A stretch of DNA of 64,000 nt from Lysinibacillus sp. OF-1 (lineage in GTDB: Bacteria > Bacillota > Bacilli > Bacillales_A > Planococcaceae). The notes below the pieces were generated by a model. The model was not told the DNA's origin and ran no database searches. It worked only from the letters and a program-made list of their open reading frames with translations. This document shows, in pieces, positions 18,082-27,338 of the stretch. The stretch spans positions 496,001 through 560,000 of the forward strand of contig NZ_CP102798.1 in the NCBI RefSeq assembly GCF_028356935.1, read 5' to 3'. The position numbers and the translations under genes were made by a program. How positions within the stretch are numbered: position 1 is the first letter of the stretch; each line of letters starts with the position of its first letter.

Positions 18082-18963
18082 ATGATGAAATTGACCAATG
18101 GGATTGGCGTCATTGTAGACAGCTTTAGATTACCTATTCGTGAAGGATTGCAAAAAGCAAAAGAGGTTGGTGCACAAGGTGTGCAGATGTACGCAGTTTC
18201 AGGTGAGCTAGATCCAGATCATTTAAATGCTGCACAAAGAGCAGAATTGAAGCAATATATTTTAGATTTAGGGCTTGAGATTTCTGCATTATGTGGTGAT
18301 TTAGGAGGGCACGGCTTTCAAGATAAAAATGAAAATGCCTGGAAAATAAAAAAATCGAAGGAGATTCTGCAATTAGCAAAAGACCTTGGCACATCGATCG
18401 TTACGACCCATATCGGCATCATTCCTGAAAATGAGAATGATCCAATCTATCAAACGATGCTAGAAGCCTGTGAAGAATTAGGGCAATTTGCTACATCATT
18501 AGATGCTTACTTTGCGATTGAAACAGGGCCAGAAACGAGTAGAACTTTAAAGGAATTTTTAGATAAGCTTTCGACAAATGGTGTATCGGTTAATTTTGAT
18601 CCTGCCAATATGGTAATGGTAACGAATGATGACCCTGTAGCTGGCGTTAAACTTTTAAAGAATTATATTGTACATACTCATGTGAAGGATGGCATTCAAT
18701 TACAGCCAACGAATCCAAAAGATGTGTATGGGTACTTAGGATACGATTCTGGAACATCTCATGATAAAATAGAAGAAATGGTGGAAAATGGAGAGTTTTT
18801 CAGAGAACTTCCATTAGGTCAAGGGGATGTCAATTTCGAGCTTTATTTTTCAGCTTTGCATGAAATCGGATACAATGGCTATTTAACTATTGAACGAGAA
18901 GTGAGATCAAATCCCGAAAAAGACATCAGAGAAGCTGTACAGTTCATAGAAAAGTTTAAATAG
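18082..18963 (+). CDS. Sugar phosphate isomerase/epimerase-like TIM-barrel protein (second copy)
   Basis: A 293-residue xylose-isomerase-like barrel, clearly different in sequence from the copy at 16130. Segments typical of the family are SALCGDLGGHGF, VTTHIGIIP, FAIETGPE (metal glutamate), VNFDPANMVM, IVHTHVKDG and the closing NGYLTIEREV. It begins 1 bp after the Gfo/Idh stop with no strong ribosome-binding site, so translational coupling is likely. A second ATG directly follows the first. Function as isomerase, epimerase, dehydratase or keto-glycoside lyase cannot be resolved from sequence alone. Confidence 0.82.
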   Translation: MMKLTNGIGVIVDSFRLPIREGLQKAKEVGAQGVQMYAVSGELDPDHLNAAQRAELKQYILDLGLEISALCGDLGGHGFQDKNENAWKIKKSKEILQLAKDLGTSIVTTHIGIIPENENDPIYQTMLEACEELGQFATSLDAYFAIETGPETSRTLKEFLDKLSTNGVSVNFDPANMVMVTNDDPVAGVKLLKNYIVHTHVKDGIQLQPTNPKDVYGYLGYDSGTSHDKIEEMVENGEFFRELPLGQGDVNFELYFSALHEIGYNGYLTIEREVRSNPEKDIREAVQFIEKFK

Positions 18964-18977
18964 GGGTTGAATCAAAT

Positions 18978-20129
18978 TTGAAAAAGCAAGATCAAGTACA
19001 AATGAGAAGACAAAATAAATATATTGTGCTTGACGCAATCAGGCAGATGGCGCCAATTTCAAGAATTCAATTATCAAAGTATACAAAAATGAGCCCTACG
19101 ACTATTACCCGTATCGTTCAGGAGCTAGAAGCGGAAGGCTTTATTCTTGAAGGAGTATCGGAAGAAACAGCTATTGGTAGACGTCCCACATTAATTCATA
19201 TGCGTGGAGATGCCTTATACACTATAGGGATAGAGATTGATTGTTTTACTATTCGAATTGGTATATTAGATTTTTTAGGGAAACTTATTGCTTTTCAGGA
19301 AATCAAATGTAGCATCAAGCATCAGTATGAAGAAGCTGTACATTTACTAAAACGTTCAATAGTTAATATCATGACAGAATATCAAATTACTCAGGAAAAA
19401 TTATTAGGCATTGGAATAGGGATTCCAGGAGTAATTAATAACGAAGAAGGTATGATCGTTTCTTCCGAGCAATTGAAATGGGAAAACTGTCATATAAGAG
19501 AAGATTTAAATGGTATTTTTGGTTGTGAAGTCATCGTAGATAATGAATTAAAAATGCAAATCATTGCTGAAATCGGTGATATCTATACACCCCTTTATTC
19601 AAATTGCATATTAGTCGGCATTGGAACAGGCATCGGAGCAGCCATATTACTAAACGGAGAAGTGTATCGTGGTATTCAAAATAAAGCAGGAGAGATAAGT
19701 CATATTACGATAAATCCATTTGGTGAAATGTGCCACTGTGGTAAGAGGGGTTGCTTATCGATGTATATTTCAGAAGTTACTTTGCTAAAAAGAACACCCC
19801 AAAATCTTAATATACAATCAATAGAAGAAATCTTACAATGTGTGGATCAAGGTGAGCAATGGGCAGTAGATATTCAACAAGATGTAGCCACTTTTCTAGC
19901 TATCGCCATCAATAATTTAGTTTGTTTATACGAACCAGAGGCTGTCATCGTCAGTGGAGAAATTATTGAGCACAATGTAACATTTCAGAAACTACTTAGT
20001 GAAAAATGCAAACAGTATATATGGAAAGAACTACAGCCCTATTTTGATTTGCAGTTTTCAAATCAATTAAAAGAGGGAGTTGTCAAAGGGGCGGCATTAC
20101 AAGCACAAAAGCAGCTGCTGTCTGTTTAA
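18978..20129 (+). CDS. ROK-family transcriptional repressor (NagC/XylR type)
   Basis: A 383-residue protein with an N-terminal winged helix (about 10-70; ISRIQLSKYTKMSPTTITRI) and a ROK domain. The zinc-type cluster CHCGKRGC is intact. At the position of the ROK kinase catalytic motif (NDAN in kinases) it reads VDNELK, so the catalytic aspartate seems to be missing. That fits a sugar-sensing repressor without kinase activity. It starts at TTG 18978 and lies inside the operon it probably controls through the palindromes at 10420 and 10563. The likely inducer is a sugar or sugar phosphate derived from the imported compound. Confidence 0.85.
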   Translation: MKKQDQVQMRRQNKYIVLDAIRQMAPISRIQLSKYTKMSPTTITRIVQELEAEGFILEGVSEETAIGRRPTLIHMRGDALYTIGIEIDCFTIRIGILDFLGKLIAFQEIKCSIKHQYEEAVHLLKRSIVNIMTEYQITQEKLLGIGIGIPGVINNEEGMIVSSEQLKWENCHIREDLNGIFGCEVIVDNELKMQIIAEIGDIYTPLYSNCILVGIGTGIGAAILLNGEVYRGIQNKAGEISHITINPFGEMCHCGKRGCLSMYISEVTLLKRTPQNLNIQSIEEILQCVDQGEQWAVDIQQDVATFLAIAINNLVCLYEPEAVIVSGEIIEHNVTFQKLLSEKCKQYIWKELQPYFDLQFSNQLKEGVVKGAALQAQKQLLSV

Positions 20130-20147
20130 AGAAAGGTTGGTTGATTC

Positions 20148-21149
20148 GTGGCTTACTCAGAATTTTTGAAGGAGTATCGTTCAGGATTAATGGAAAATGT
20201 GCATTATGGACAAATGAGTGCTGTGAATCTAACAAAGGGAGAATTCGTTTCTGTTGGCCAGGATTATGAGCCTGTGTATTTTCGTTCTGCAGCCAAACCA
20301 TTTCAAGCCATTCCAATTTTCATGACTGATTTTATAGAAAAGTACGAGATTACTTCAACAGAAAGTGCCTTATTTTTGGCGTCACAAAGAGGGGAATTTT
20401 ATCATCAAGAGGCGCTGGTCTCATTGTTGGAAAAGATCCCTGTTAATGAAAATGATTTAATATGTGCAGCTTCATATCCATTAAATGAGGAACCAAAAAC
20501 GCAATATATACAACAGGGATACGAAAAGAGGCGATTATTTCATAATTGTGCGGGCAAGCATTTAGGATTTTTAACTGCATGTCTTGCAAACGGTTATGAT
20601 TTCAAGCACTACTATCATCCAGACCATCCATTGCAACAAATGATAAAAAAATACATTGCTTATTTGAGTGAATATGATGAGGGGAAAATTCATACAGGAA
20701 TAGACGGTTGTGGCGCACCAGTCTTTGCCATTCCACTAAAAAATATGGCAATAGCCTATTTAAAGCTAGCGCGGCCAGAATTAATTGATAATCTACCAAT
20801 TCGTGAAGCAGTAGTAAAGCTTAGCGCAGTCATGAATCAAGAAAATCATATTATTGCGGCTCAAAACTTTATTTGTACAGCATTATTAAAAGATCCTAAT
20901 ATTGTAGCGAAGGGCGGAGCACAGGGCGTATACTGTTTTGCCTTGCGAAATGAAGGAGTAAGTTTTGCTTTGAAAATTATGAATGGCTCAGAAAGTCCGT
21001 GGCCGAATGTAATTGCTTCTGTATTGGAACAAATTCAGTATACAAATCAAGAAACGATTGAGCGTATTAAAGCCTTGTCTCCTGCATTTGTGCGTAATGA
21101 CGCAGGGCAGGAAGTAGGAGAAATTGTTTCTACAATTAAAATCGTATAG
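20148..21149 (+). CDS. Rhizobium-type L-asparaginase-family amidase (PF06089)
   Basis: A 333-residue protein of the R. etli ReAV asparaginase family, unrelated to AnsA/AnsB. Active-site landmarks are visible: the Ser-x-x-Lys motif S47/K50 (RSAAKPF) and the metal-site residues C134 and K137 (NCAGKH) with C188 (DGCGAP). These lie one residue from the ReAV positions I recall (S48/K51, C135/K138, C189). The family hydrolyses asparagine to aspartate and ammonia. Between a ROK regulator and a sugar kinase, it could instead or additionally act on asparagine released from, or still linked to, an N-acetylglucosamine unit. The start is GTG 20148; the ribosome-binding site AAAGG is somewhat distant. Confidence 0.8.
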   Translation: MAYSEFLKEYRSGLMENVHYGQMSAVNLTKGEFVSVGQDYEPVYFRSAAKPFQAIPIFMTDFIEKYEITSTESALFLASQRGEFYHQEALVSLLEKIPVNENDLICAASYPLNEEPKTQYIQQGYEKRRLFHNCAGKHLGFLTACLANGYDFKHYYHPDHPLQQMIKKYIAYLSEYDEGKIHTGIDGCGAPVFAIPLKNMAIAYLKLARPELIDNLPIREAVVKLSAVMNQENHIIAAQNFICTALLKDPNIVAKGGAQGVYCFALRNEGVSFALKIMNGSESPWPNVIASVLEQIQYTNQETIERIKALSPAFVRNDAGQEVGEIVSTIKIV

Positions 21150-21161
21150 AGGTGAAGGTAC

Positions 21162-22142
21162 TTGTATGTTTTGGCAATTGACGGTGGTGGAACAAAAACA
21201 ATTGCGACAATCTCAACATTTCGTGGGCAAGTTATAGCACTAGCAGAAACAGGTAAAAGTAATCCCACATCTATGAGCTTAGAGCAATTTACGCAGACGA
21301 TAACAGAACTAATAAATGATTTAAAAAGACAACAACCTTATGATTTTCATCAAATTACGAAGTGCCATGCGGGACTATCTGGCGTAACGGAAAATAATAA
21401 TGAGGAGATTACCCACACATTACTAACCTCGCTATTACCTGAAGGCTGTCAATTATCACTGTCGAATGATGGGTTGAACGCGCTGTATGCTGGTACATTA
21501 GGTCAGTCTGGCATTGTACAGATTTCTGGTACAGGTGCAATTACATTAAGTATAGATTCGTCTGGCAGAGTTGAGCGTACGGCAGGATGGGGCTATATTT
21601 TTGATGATGAAGGCAGTGGCTATGATATTGGTATTCGCACATTAAAAGCGGTGTTTAAAGCATTTGATAAAAGAGGGCCAGAAACGAGCCTCACATCCTC
21701 AGTATTAAATTATTTTCAATTACAATCCATTCCACAAATAATTGAAATTGTTTATGGAAAAGGACATCCGAGAGATACAATCTCTCCTTTAAGTAAGATT
21801 GCCATTGATTGCGCTAAAAGAGGTGATGCTGTAGCGAACACGATTCTGGATCAAGTGTGCCATGTTTTTTATCAAAGTATAGATGCTTGTTACAAAAAAA
21901 ATCCGTTTTCAGATACGCGTGTCAAAGTCGTGCTAGCTGGTGGAGTTTTTAATGAGTTGACGTTATTTATTGAAAAATTAGCCTCCATTGATAAAAATAA
22001 TAGCAATCAGTATGACTTTATGGGTGCTTATAGCCTACCAGTTGGCGGTGCCGCATTAGCCGCATTAAAACTACCTAATAATGAAGCGAAAATATTTATC
22101 GATCAATATAATGCTAGTATTAAGGAGTTTTTAACTAATTAA
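21162..22142 (+). CDS. BadF/BadG-type ATPase, N-acetylglucosamine-kinase-like
   Basis: A 326-residue ASKHA-fold kinase. It has the phosphate-1 motif AIDGGGTKT at the N-terminus, a central QISGTGAITLSID phosphate-2 segment, GWGYIFDDEGSGYDIG, and an adenosine motif near VVLAGGVFNE. Eukaryotic and bacterial members phosphorylate N-acetylglucosamine or related amino sugars. The start is a TTG at 21162 behind GAGGTGA. It is the last gene of the unit and is followed by a clear terminator. Its presence is the best clue that an amino sugar is liberated in this pathway. Confidence 0.82.
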   Translation: MYVLAIDGGGTKTIATISTFRGQVIALAETGKSNPTSMSLEQFTQTITELINDLKRQQPYDFHQITKCHAGLSGVTENNNEEITHTLLTSLLPEGCQLSLSNDGLNALYAGTLGQSGIVQISGTGAITLSIDSSGRVERTAGWGYIFDDEGSGYDIGIRTLKAVFKAFDKRGPETSLTSSVLNYFQLQSIPQIIEIVYGKGHPRDTISPLSKIAIDCAKRGDAVANTILDQVCHVFYQSIDACYKKNPFSDTRVKVVLAGGVFNELTLFIEKLASIDKNNSNQYDFMGAYSLPVGGAALAALKLPNNEAKIFIDQYNASIKEFLTN

Positions 22143-22159
22143 TCCCCCCTTTTAATTTA

Positions 22160-22200
22160 GCAAGTAGAGAATAGGAAGGTCTTTTCTCTACTTGCATTTT
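22160..22200 (+). terminator. Terminator of the transporter/asparaginase/kinase operon
   Basis: A 12-bp stem GCAAGTAGAGAA / TTCTCTACTTGC is followed by ATTTTG. Confidence 0.85.
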
Positions 22201-22621
22201 GTTAGTCCTCTACTTTAAACATATTACCTTTATATGACTTATGAATAGTCATAACAATTCCCATAAGCATGATGTTCGATAATATTGATGATGAAGGAGC
22301 TTAATTTACCCTACTGGAGTGGACAAAAAGACAGCTAATCCCACCTAGTAGAAGAAAATGAACTACTAAACTTACATCCAACCTCTTGAGTTGAGACAAA
22401 TATAATACCTCCATTCTTTATTAATACGATAAACGTTTGGAATGCATGGAAGGTTACGGTGGCAGAAATAGTATAATTAAGGATCAATGGTAGGGAGTTA
22501 TTTGTGTGGTAAATTACCTATATAAAACTAGATAATGGGCATAAATTCTTAATTCTTCTTGCAATCTTTACAAAAACATAACACTGGCTTTATATCTTCA
22601 TACTATCATTATTGGTAAGAG
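22201..22621. other. Gene-free stretch, possibly degraded coding sequence
   Basis: No intact gene is visible. On the minus strand 22300-22202 is open for about 32 codons and reads like a hydrophobic C-terminus (ILSNIMLMGIVMTIHKSY) bounded upstream by an in-frame stop at 22303-22301. It could be a remnant of a membrane protein gene. I could not name a family and see no ribosome-binding site or supporting frame beyond it. Confidence 0.25.
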
Positions 22622-22642
22622 TTGGAGGAGGAGCCAAGGATC

Positions 22643-24313
22643 ATGCATTTTTTCCGTTTCATAAAGGTGAAGGACAAGTTACTTGTACTCATGATTGTTT
22701 GTGTATTATCGAATGTATTGCTGGGTGTATTTAGTGTGGATTATTTAAGGAAGATGTCGTGGCATGCAAGTGAGAGTTACACACAGGGACTTGTCCCAAT
22801 CGGTTGGCTGAATGAGCTAGAAGAATCACAGCGTCAATTAGATTTTATCGTAGATGCTCAGGGTGACTATCAAGAAATGACGGTTATTTTAAAAGAGATG
22901 GCACAGCCTTTAAAGCAATTGGATAGCCAAGAAATTGATAAAAAAATGAGTCATCAAATTAAAAAATTTAAATCCTTGCTGAAGAAACAAGGAGAATTGA
23001 TTGAGAGTTATAAGCAATTGAACCAAGGTGAGCTAGAGCAGTTCTATTCGCTGACATTTCTACCAATAAGTCAGGAAAGCCATACATTATTAGAAGAAAC
23101 ACAAAATTATTTGGTTGAAAAAGCGAAGGATCAACAGAAGTATTATCAACAAGATGTGCAATTTGGTTATTGGTTACTAGGTGGCGTATGCTTAGCAGTG
23201 GTGTTGCTTGTCATTCTGATAGGATTTATCGCAACTAAGGCAGTCAATGTACCAACACGTCAATTGAAATCATTATTAAAACGAGCAGAACAAGGCGATT
23301 TCACTGCGAATGCAAGTTATGTTGCCCATGATGAGCTTGGTGAGGTAGTACTGTCTTACAATCAAATGGTCACAGAGGTAAAACACCTACTCCATACTGT
23401 AACGGACAGCGCCTATGAAGTAGAAGAAATGACAGGTAAATTGCAAGGATCCTCAGAGCAATCATCAACAACAACGTTAAAAATAGCAAAAGATGTACAA
23501 TCTATTTCAGATTCAACGGCTGCTTCTACTAGTAAATTGGCTTCCAATACTGCTTCTTTAGAGGAAGTTTTAAATGATGTACAAGTCATTTTAGAAAAAG
23601 TGCAGGTCGTGGAAAGCTTTGCGCATCAAACAGCAAGAGATGCTGAGAGTGGAACTGAAATTGTACAGGCTAATTTAATGCAAATGCAAGTGATTAAGCA
23701 GGCCGTAGAAAAATCGAATACAGCTATCTTTAACTTGGTTGAGCGTGCCTCATCAATCGATCAAATGATTGAGGTCATAGAAAAAATAACAGCACAAACC
23801 AACTTACTAGCGTTAAACGCATCCATTGAAGCAGCAAGAGCAGGAGAACATGGAAAGGGGTTTGCAGTTGTAGCCAATGAGGTGCGGAAGCTTGCGGAAC
23901 AAACAGTCCAATCAACACAAACGATTACATCCATTGTACAAAACATCCATTTAGATTCGAGCTATGCAGTACAAATGATGGAGGGCGTGTTGTTGGCTAC
24001 TGAAAAAGGTGTTGCCGTAACAGGACAAACAGCGACAAGTTTTGATCAAATTTTAGAAAAAGTACATACAATCAAGCCTTATATGATGGAAGTATCTGCT
24101 ACAGTTCAAGAGATAGCCACTCACACCCAAAAGGTGAGTGAGGATGCGGTTATGTTAACAGCTATATCGGATACGAATGCTGTATCCACTAAGCATGTTG
24201 CTACATTAACAGCAGATCAATTAACAGCTCAACAACAATTCCATAATTACATTAAAGAATTGCGCAAAGTATCAAAAGTTTTGCAAATTGCTGTTAAACG
24301 TTTTTCAATCTAA
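22643..24313 (+). CDS. Methyl-accepting chemotaxis protein
   Basis: A 556-residue transmembrane chemoreceptor. TM1 is near residues 10-30 ([20 protein letters not shown]), a short four-helix-type extracellular domain follows, and TM2 is near 175-200 ([20 protein letters not shown]). Then come a HAMP domain and a long coiled-coil signalling domain with the invariant hairpin tip [20 protein letters not shown]. It starts at ATG 22643: the TTG at 22622 is part of the GGAGGAGGAG ribosome-binding site. No CheW-binding partner or sensor-ligand gene is adjacent, so the stimulus is unknown; it may serve the uptake operon upstream. Confidence 0.93.
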   Translation: MHFFRFIKVKDKLLVLMIVCVLSNVLLGVFSVDYLRKMSWHASESYTQGLVPIGWLNELEESQRQLDFIVDAQGDYQEMTVILKEMAQPLKQLDSQEIDKKMSHQIKKFKSLLKKQGELIESYKQLNQGELEQFYSLTFLPISQESHTLLEETQNYLVEKAKDQQKYYQQDVQFGYWLLGGVCLAVVLLVILIGFIATKAVNVPTRQLKSLLKRAEQGDFTANASYVAHDELGEVVLSYNQMVTEVKHLLHTVTDSAYEVEEMTGKLQGSSEQSSTTTLKIAKDVQSISDSTAASTSKLASNTASLEEVLNDVQVILEKVQVVESFAHQTARDAESGTEIVQANLMQMQVIKQAVEKSNTAIFNLVERASSIDQMIEVIEKITAQTNLLALNASIEAARAGEHGKGFAVVANEVRKLAEQTVQSTQTITSIVQNIHLDSSYAVQMMEGVLLATEKGVAVTGQTATSFDQILEKVHTIKPYMMEVSATVQEIATHTQKVSEDAVMLTAISDTNAVSTKHVATLTADQLTAQQQFHNYIKELRKVSKVLQIAVKRFSI

Positions 24314-24542
24314 TTTAATATTAAAGAATAATGTTGAAAAGGAGTCTTTTTTGCGGAAATTAGCAAAGAAGGTTCTTTTTTTGCGTGGTTACAAAACTAG
24401 TTTATGAAAGATTTAATTTTTTGTATTTTTGAGGTGTACAATTGTATTTTGTATATTTTTGTAGCACAATATTTTTTGAGTGCTCATATACTGGAAGTAA
24501 GGGATTATATGTTCCTTTTAATGAATATTATTAATATAATTG

Positions 24543-24571
24543 TTGTATTTTCAAAACGAACACATTATAAT
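24543..24571 (+). promoter_or_regulatory. SigA-type promoter for the threonine dehydrogenase gene
   Basis: TTGTAT and a perfect TATAAT are separated by 17 bp, about 95 bp upstream of the ATG. The rest of the gap 24314-24542 is T-rich with no gene. Confidence 0.65.
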
Positions 24572-24617
24572 GAGTTTCATTGAAAGTGTTATTAAATCAA
24601 TGTTTATCAATATATAT

Positions 24618-24638
24618 TTGTACTTTCAGCAAGTACAA
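24618..24638. promoter_or_regulatory. Perfect dyad between promoter and start of tdh
   Basis: The 8-bp arms TTGTACTT and AAGTACAA are separated by 5 bp, between the -10 box and the ribosome-binding site GTGGAGG. The dyad could be a repressor site or an mRNA hairpin; there is no U-run. Confidence 0.4.
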
Positions 24639-24664
24639 TTGTTCATATGTGGAGGTTTTGAGAA

Positions 24665-25618
24665 ATGAAAAAGATTATTGTTACTGGGGCACTTGGTCAA
24701 ATTGGTTCTGAGCTTGTAGAAAAACTTCGTGGTATTTATGGAGAGGACAATATACTTGCTACAGACATTAGAAAGCTTGAACATACTAAGGGCCCATTTG
24801 AAATATTGGACGTGACAGATGGACAAAGAATGCACGATTTAGCAAAGGACTTTGGTGCAGATACGATGATGCATTTAGCAGCATTACTATCAGCCACAGC
24901 TGAAAGAAATCCATTGTTAGCTTGGAATTTAAATATGGGCGGTTTAATGAATGCATTGGAAGTTTCTCGTGAGTTAAATATGCAATTTTTCACGCCAAGT
25001 TCAATTGGAGCATTTGGTCCATCTACACCGAAGGAAGATACACCGCAGGATACTTTGCAACGTCCAACAACTATGTATGGTGTAAATAAGGTAGCGGGTG
25101 AATTATTATGCGATTATTACTTCAATCGTTTTGGTGTTGATACACGTGGTGTACGTTTCCCTGGATTAATTTCTTATGTAACACCTCCAGGTGGTGGTAC
25201 AACTGATTATGCAGTAGAAATTTTCTATGAAGCAATTGAGCAAGGTAAGTACACATCTTATATTCAGGAAGGTACGTTTATGGATATGATGTACATGCCA
25301 GATGCCTTACAAGCTATTGTAGATTTAATGGAGGCAGATGGTAGTAAGCTCGTTCATCGCAATGCCTTTAATATTACAGCGATGAGCTTTGAACCATCAC
25401 AAATCGCAGCTGAAATCAAGAAGCATTTACCAAATTTCACAATGGATTATCAGGTTGATCCAGTGCGTCAAGCGATTGCAGACAGCTGGCCAAACTCTTT
25501 AAATATTGACGCAGCTCAAAAAGAGTGGGGCTTCAAAGCAGAGTATGATTTAGCCAAAATGACGATAGATATGTTAGAAAAACTAAAAATGAAACTGCAT
25601 AAAAAGGCAATTTCCTAA
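24665..25618 (+). CDS. tdh: SDR-type L-threonine 3-dehydrogenase
   Basis: A 317-residue extended short-chain dehydrogenase related to UDP-galactose 4-epimerase. It has the NAD-binding motif [11 protein letters not shown] at the N-terminus and the catalytic YGVNK (Tyr-x-x-x-Lys), with the upstream serine in [10 protein letters not shown]. The C-terminal segment [13 protein letters not shown] matches this threonine dehydrogenase subclass. It oxidises L-threonine to 2-amino-3-ketobutyrate. The usual partner, 2-amino-3-ketobutyrate CoA ligase (kbl), is not next to it; the gene stands alone between its own promoter and terminator. Identification by family is firm, the metabolic role less so. Confidence 0.87.
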   Translation: MKKIIVTGALGQIGSELVEKLRGIYGEDNILATDIRKLEHTKGPFEILDVTDGQRMHDLAKDFGADTMMHLAALLSATAERNPLLAWNLNMGGLMNALEVSRELNMQFFTPSSIGAFGPSTPKEDTPQDTLQRPTTMYGVNKVAGELLCDYYFNRFGVDTRGVRFPGLISYVTPPGGGTTDYAVEIFYEAIEQGKYTSYIQEGTFMDMMYMPDALQAIVDLMEADGSKLVHRNAFNITAMSFEPSQIAAEIKKHLPNFTMDYQVDPVRQAIADSWPNSLNIDAAQKEWGFKAEYDLAKMTIDMLEKLKMKLHKKAIS

Positions 25619-25629
25619 TCGTTAAAGGA

Positions 25630-25663
25630 ACGGATGTAGAATTAGTCTACATCCGTTTTTTTA
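25630..25663 (+). terminator. Intrinsic terminator after tdh
   Basis: The stem ACGGATGTAGA / TCTACATCCGT is followed by a run of T residues. Confidence 0.9.
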
Positions 25664-25846
25664 TGTGTCTGTAAAAGAGAATTGTTGGCATACATAGATT
25701 AAATTACGTAACTGAAATATATTAGTGTTCTGAATATTGACAGTTCCTAAAAGCTAAACTTTGTGATAGTATTGCCGAAATATACCTAGATCATTGATAT
25801 AGTTAAAAGAGCGATTTCCTTTTATGGAAGTTGCTCTTTTATTGAA

Positions 25847-27010
25847 TTATTTAGTTAACATGTGGAAAACCTGTTCCACGTCTTTATCACCACGACCTGA
25901 GATATTAATAATAATGCTTTCTTCAGATGATAAAGTTGGTGCTAATTTTAGAGCATGTGCGACCGCATGTGAGCTCTCAAGGGCAGGAATAATCCCTTCA
26001 ACCTTCGAAAGTACTTGAAATGCCTCAAGGACTTCTTTGTTTGTCACAGTCACATACTCAGCACGGCCAATTGTTTTTAAATGACTATGTTCTGGACCTG
26101 CTCCAGGGTAATCTAAACCAGCAGCTATTGAATAGGTTGGTAGTGGATTGCCGTCTGCATCCTGTAATACTAAGCATTTGAAGCCATGTAGCTCTCCGGG
26201 CGAACCTTCGTTTAATGTAGCAGCTTGATCTGGCTCTATTCCAATAAGACGAACCTGTTCATCTGCAATGTAGTCTGCAAATGCTCCAATGGCATTACTG
26301 CCACCGCCAACACAGGCAAGGATCGCTGCTGGTAGCTTTCCTTCTTTTTCTAAAATCTGTTCACGACTTTCGCGACTAATCACAGATTGGAAGTGTTTAA
26401 CCATTGATGGGAAGGGATGTGGCCCAACTGCTGAACCTAATAAGTAAAACGTTGTTTCATAGTTTTCGACTAAGTCAGCGAATGCTTCATCAACTGCATC
26501 CTTTAAACGTCCTTGCCCTTTATCAACAGCTACTACGTTCGCGCCAAGAAGCTCCATGCGAAACACGTTCAATGCTTGACGTTTTGTATCCTCTAAGCCC
26601 ATATAAATAGTGCAATCCATTCCGAACATGGCACAAGCAGTCGCAGTTGCTACACCATGTTGACCTGCACCTGTTTCGGCAATAACGCGATTTGCCCCCA
26701 TACGTTTGGCTAGTAAAATCTGTCCCAAGACATTATTAATTTTATGTGAGCCTGTATGATTAAGATCTTCACGTTTTAAATAAATTTTTGCGCCACCCAA
26801 TTGCTTTGTTAAATTTTCTGCAAAATAAAGTGGGGATTTACGACCAACATACTCACGGAAATAGTAATCCAATTCTTTTTTAAATTCTTCATCATCTTTA
26901 AAATTTTGGAAATGCTCATCTAGAATAGTTAAGACATTTTGAAGCTCCTTTGGAACAAAGCTTCCGCCAAATTCTCCAAAATAACCTTTTTTCTCTACTA
27001 CTTTACTCAT
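25847..27010 (-). CDS. trpB: Tryptophan synthase beta chain
   Basis: A 387-residue TrpB of the classical type. It has [14 protein letters not shown] at the N-terminus, the PLP lysine K90 in HTGSHKINN, the catalytic glutamate segment [11 protein letters not shown], the phosphate loop [10 protein letters not shown], and [10 protein letters not shown] and SGRGDKD near the end. It condenses indole with serine. No trpA, trpC or other trp gene is near, so it may salvage indole or complement an operon elsewhere. A Trp-specifier T-box leader directly upstream makes expression dependent on uncharged tRNA-Trp. Confidence 0.95.
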   Translation of the reverse strand: MSKVVEKKGYFGEFGGSFVPKELQNVLTILDEHFQNFKDDEEFKKELDYYFREYVGRKSPLYFAENLTKQLGGAKIYLKREDLNHTGSHKINNVLGQILLAKRMGANRVIAETGAGQHGVATATACAMFGMDCTIYMGLEDTKRQALNVFRMELLGANVVAVDKGQGRLKDAVDEAFADLVENYETTFYLLGSAVGPHPFPSMVKHFQSVISRESREQILEKEGKLPAAILACVGGGSNAIGAFADYIADEQVRLIGIEPDQAATLNEGSPGELHGFKCLVLQDADGNPLPTYSIAAGLDYPGAGPEHSHLKTIGRAEYVTVTNKEVLEAFQVLSKVEGIIPALESSHAVAHALKLAPTLSSEESIIINISGRGDKDVEQVFHMLTK

Positions 27011-27043
27011 CTTTACTCGACTCCTCTATGCTAATTTTCCCAT

Positions 27044-27090
27044 AAAAAAAGCCACTCTAATCCTCTTAAAAAGGACGAGTAACCGTGGTG
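27044..27090 (-). terminator. T-box leader terminator
   Basis: On the minus strand CCACGGTTACTCGTCC pairs imperfectly with GAGGATTAGAGTGG across a short loop and runs into seven T residues. The 5' arm overlaps the antiterminator T-box sequence. Confidence 0.8.
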
Positions 27091-27275
27091 CCACCTTCAT
27101 TCGCAATTTTTGCGCGCTTTCTTACTCCGATAACGGGGAGTGAATCGGCCTTACATTTAATAAGGCTGCTCTGAAGTCCATTCACAAGTACCTACTACTG
27201 GTTTGCACCATCCACCAGCTCTCTGAAAGTAACCATGCTTGCTACTACTCTTCTTCCTTGCATTTATATTAGAAA
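27091..27275 (-). promoter_or_regulatory. T-box leader with Trp (UGG) specifier, upstream of trpB
   Basis: Minus-strand landmarks in order are the stem I region with AGAGAGCTGGTGG, GGTGCAAACCAGTAG, the specifier loop context GAATGGACTTC (UGG at 27180-27178), a spacer, and the highly conserved T-box GGTGGCACCACGG that spans into 27083. Uncharged tRNA-Trp should stabilise the antiterminator and allow trpB transcription. Confidence 0.9.
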
Positions 27276-27306
27276 GAATTGTAGTTTATTTTCAGAATAG
27301 TGTCAA

Positions 27307-27337
27307 GAAAAAAAGACGAATCTAAAAAGACTCGTCT
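27307..27337 (-). terminator. Intrinsic terminator after queT
   Basis: On the minus strand AGACGAGTC / GATTCGTCT forms the stem, followed by a T-run. Confidence 0.85.
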
Positions 27338-27338
27338 A

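Noticed and set aside
22350-22490. Plus-strand segment reading LVEENELLNLHPTS as a transposase-like fragment
   Set aside because: It is interrupted by stops and I could not match it to any transposase motif.
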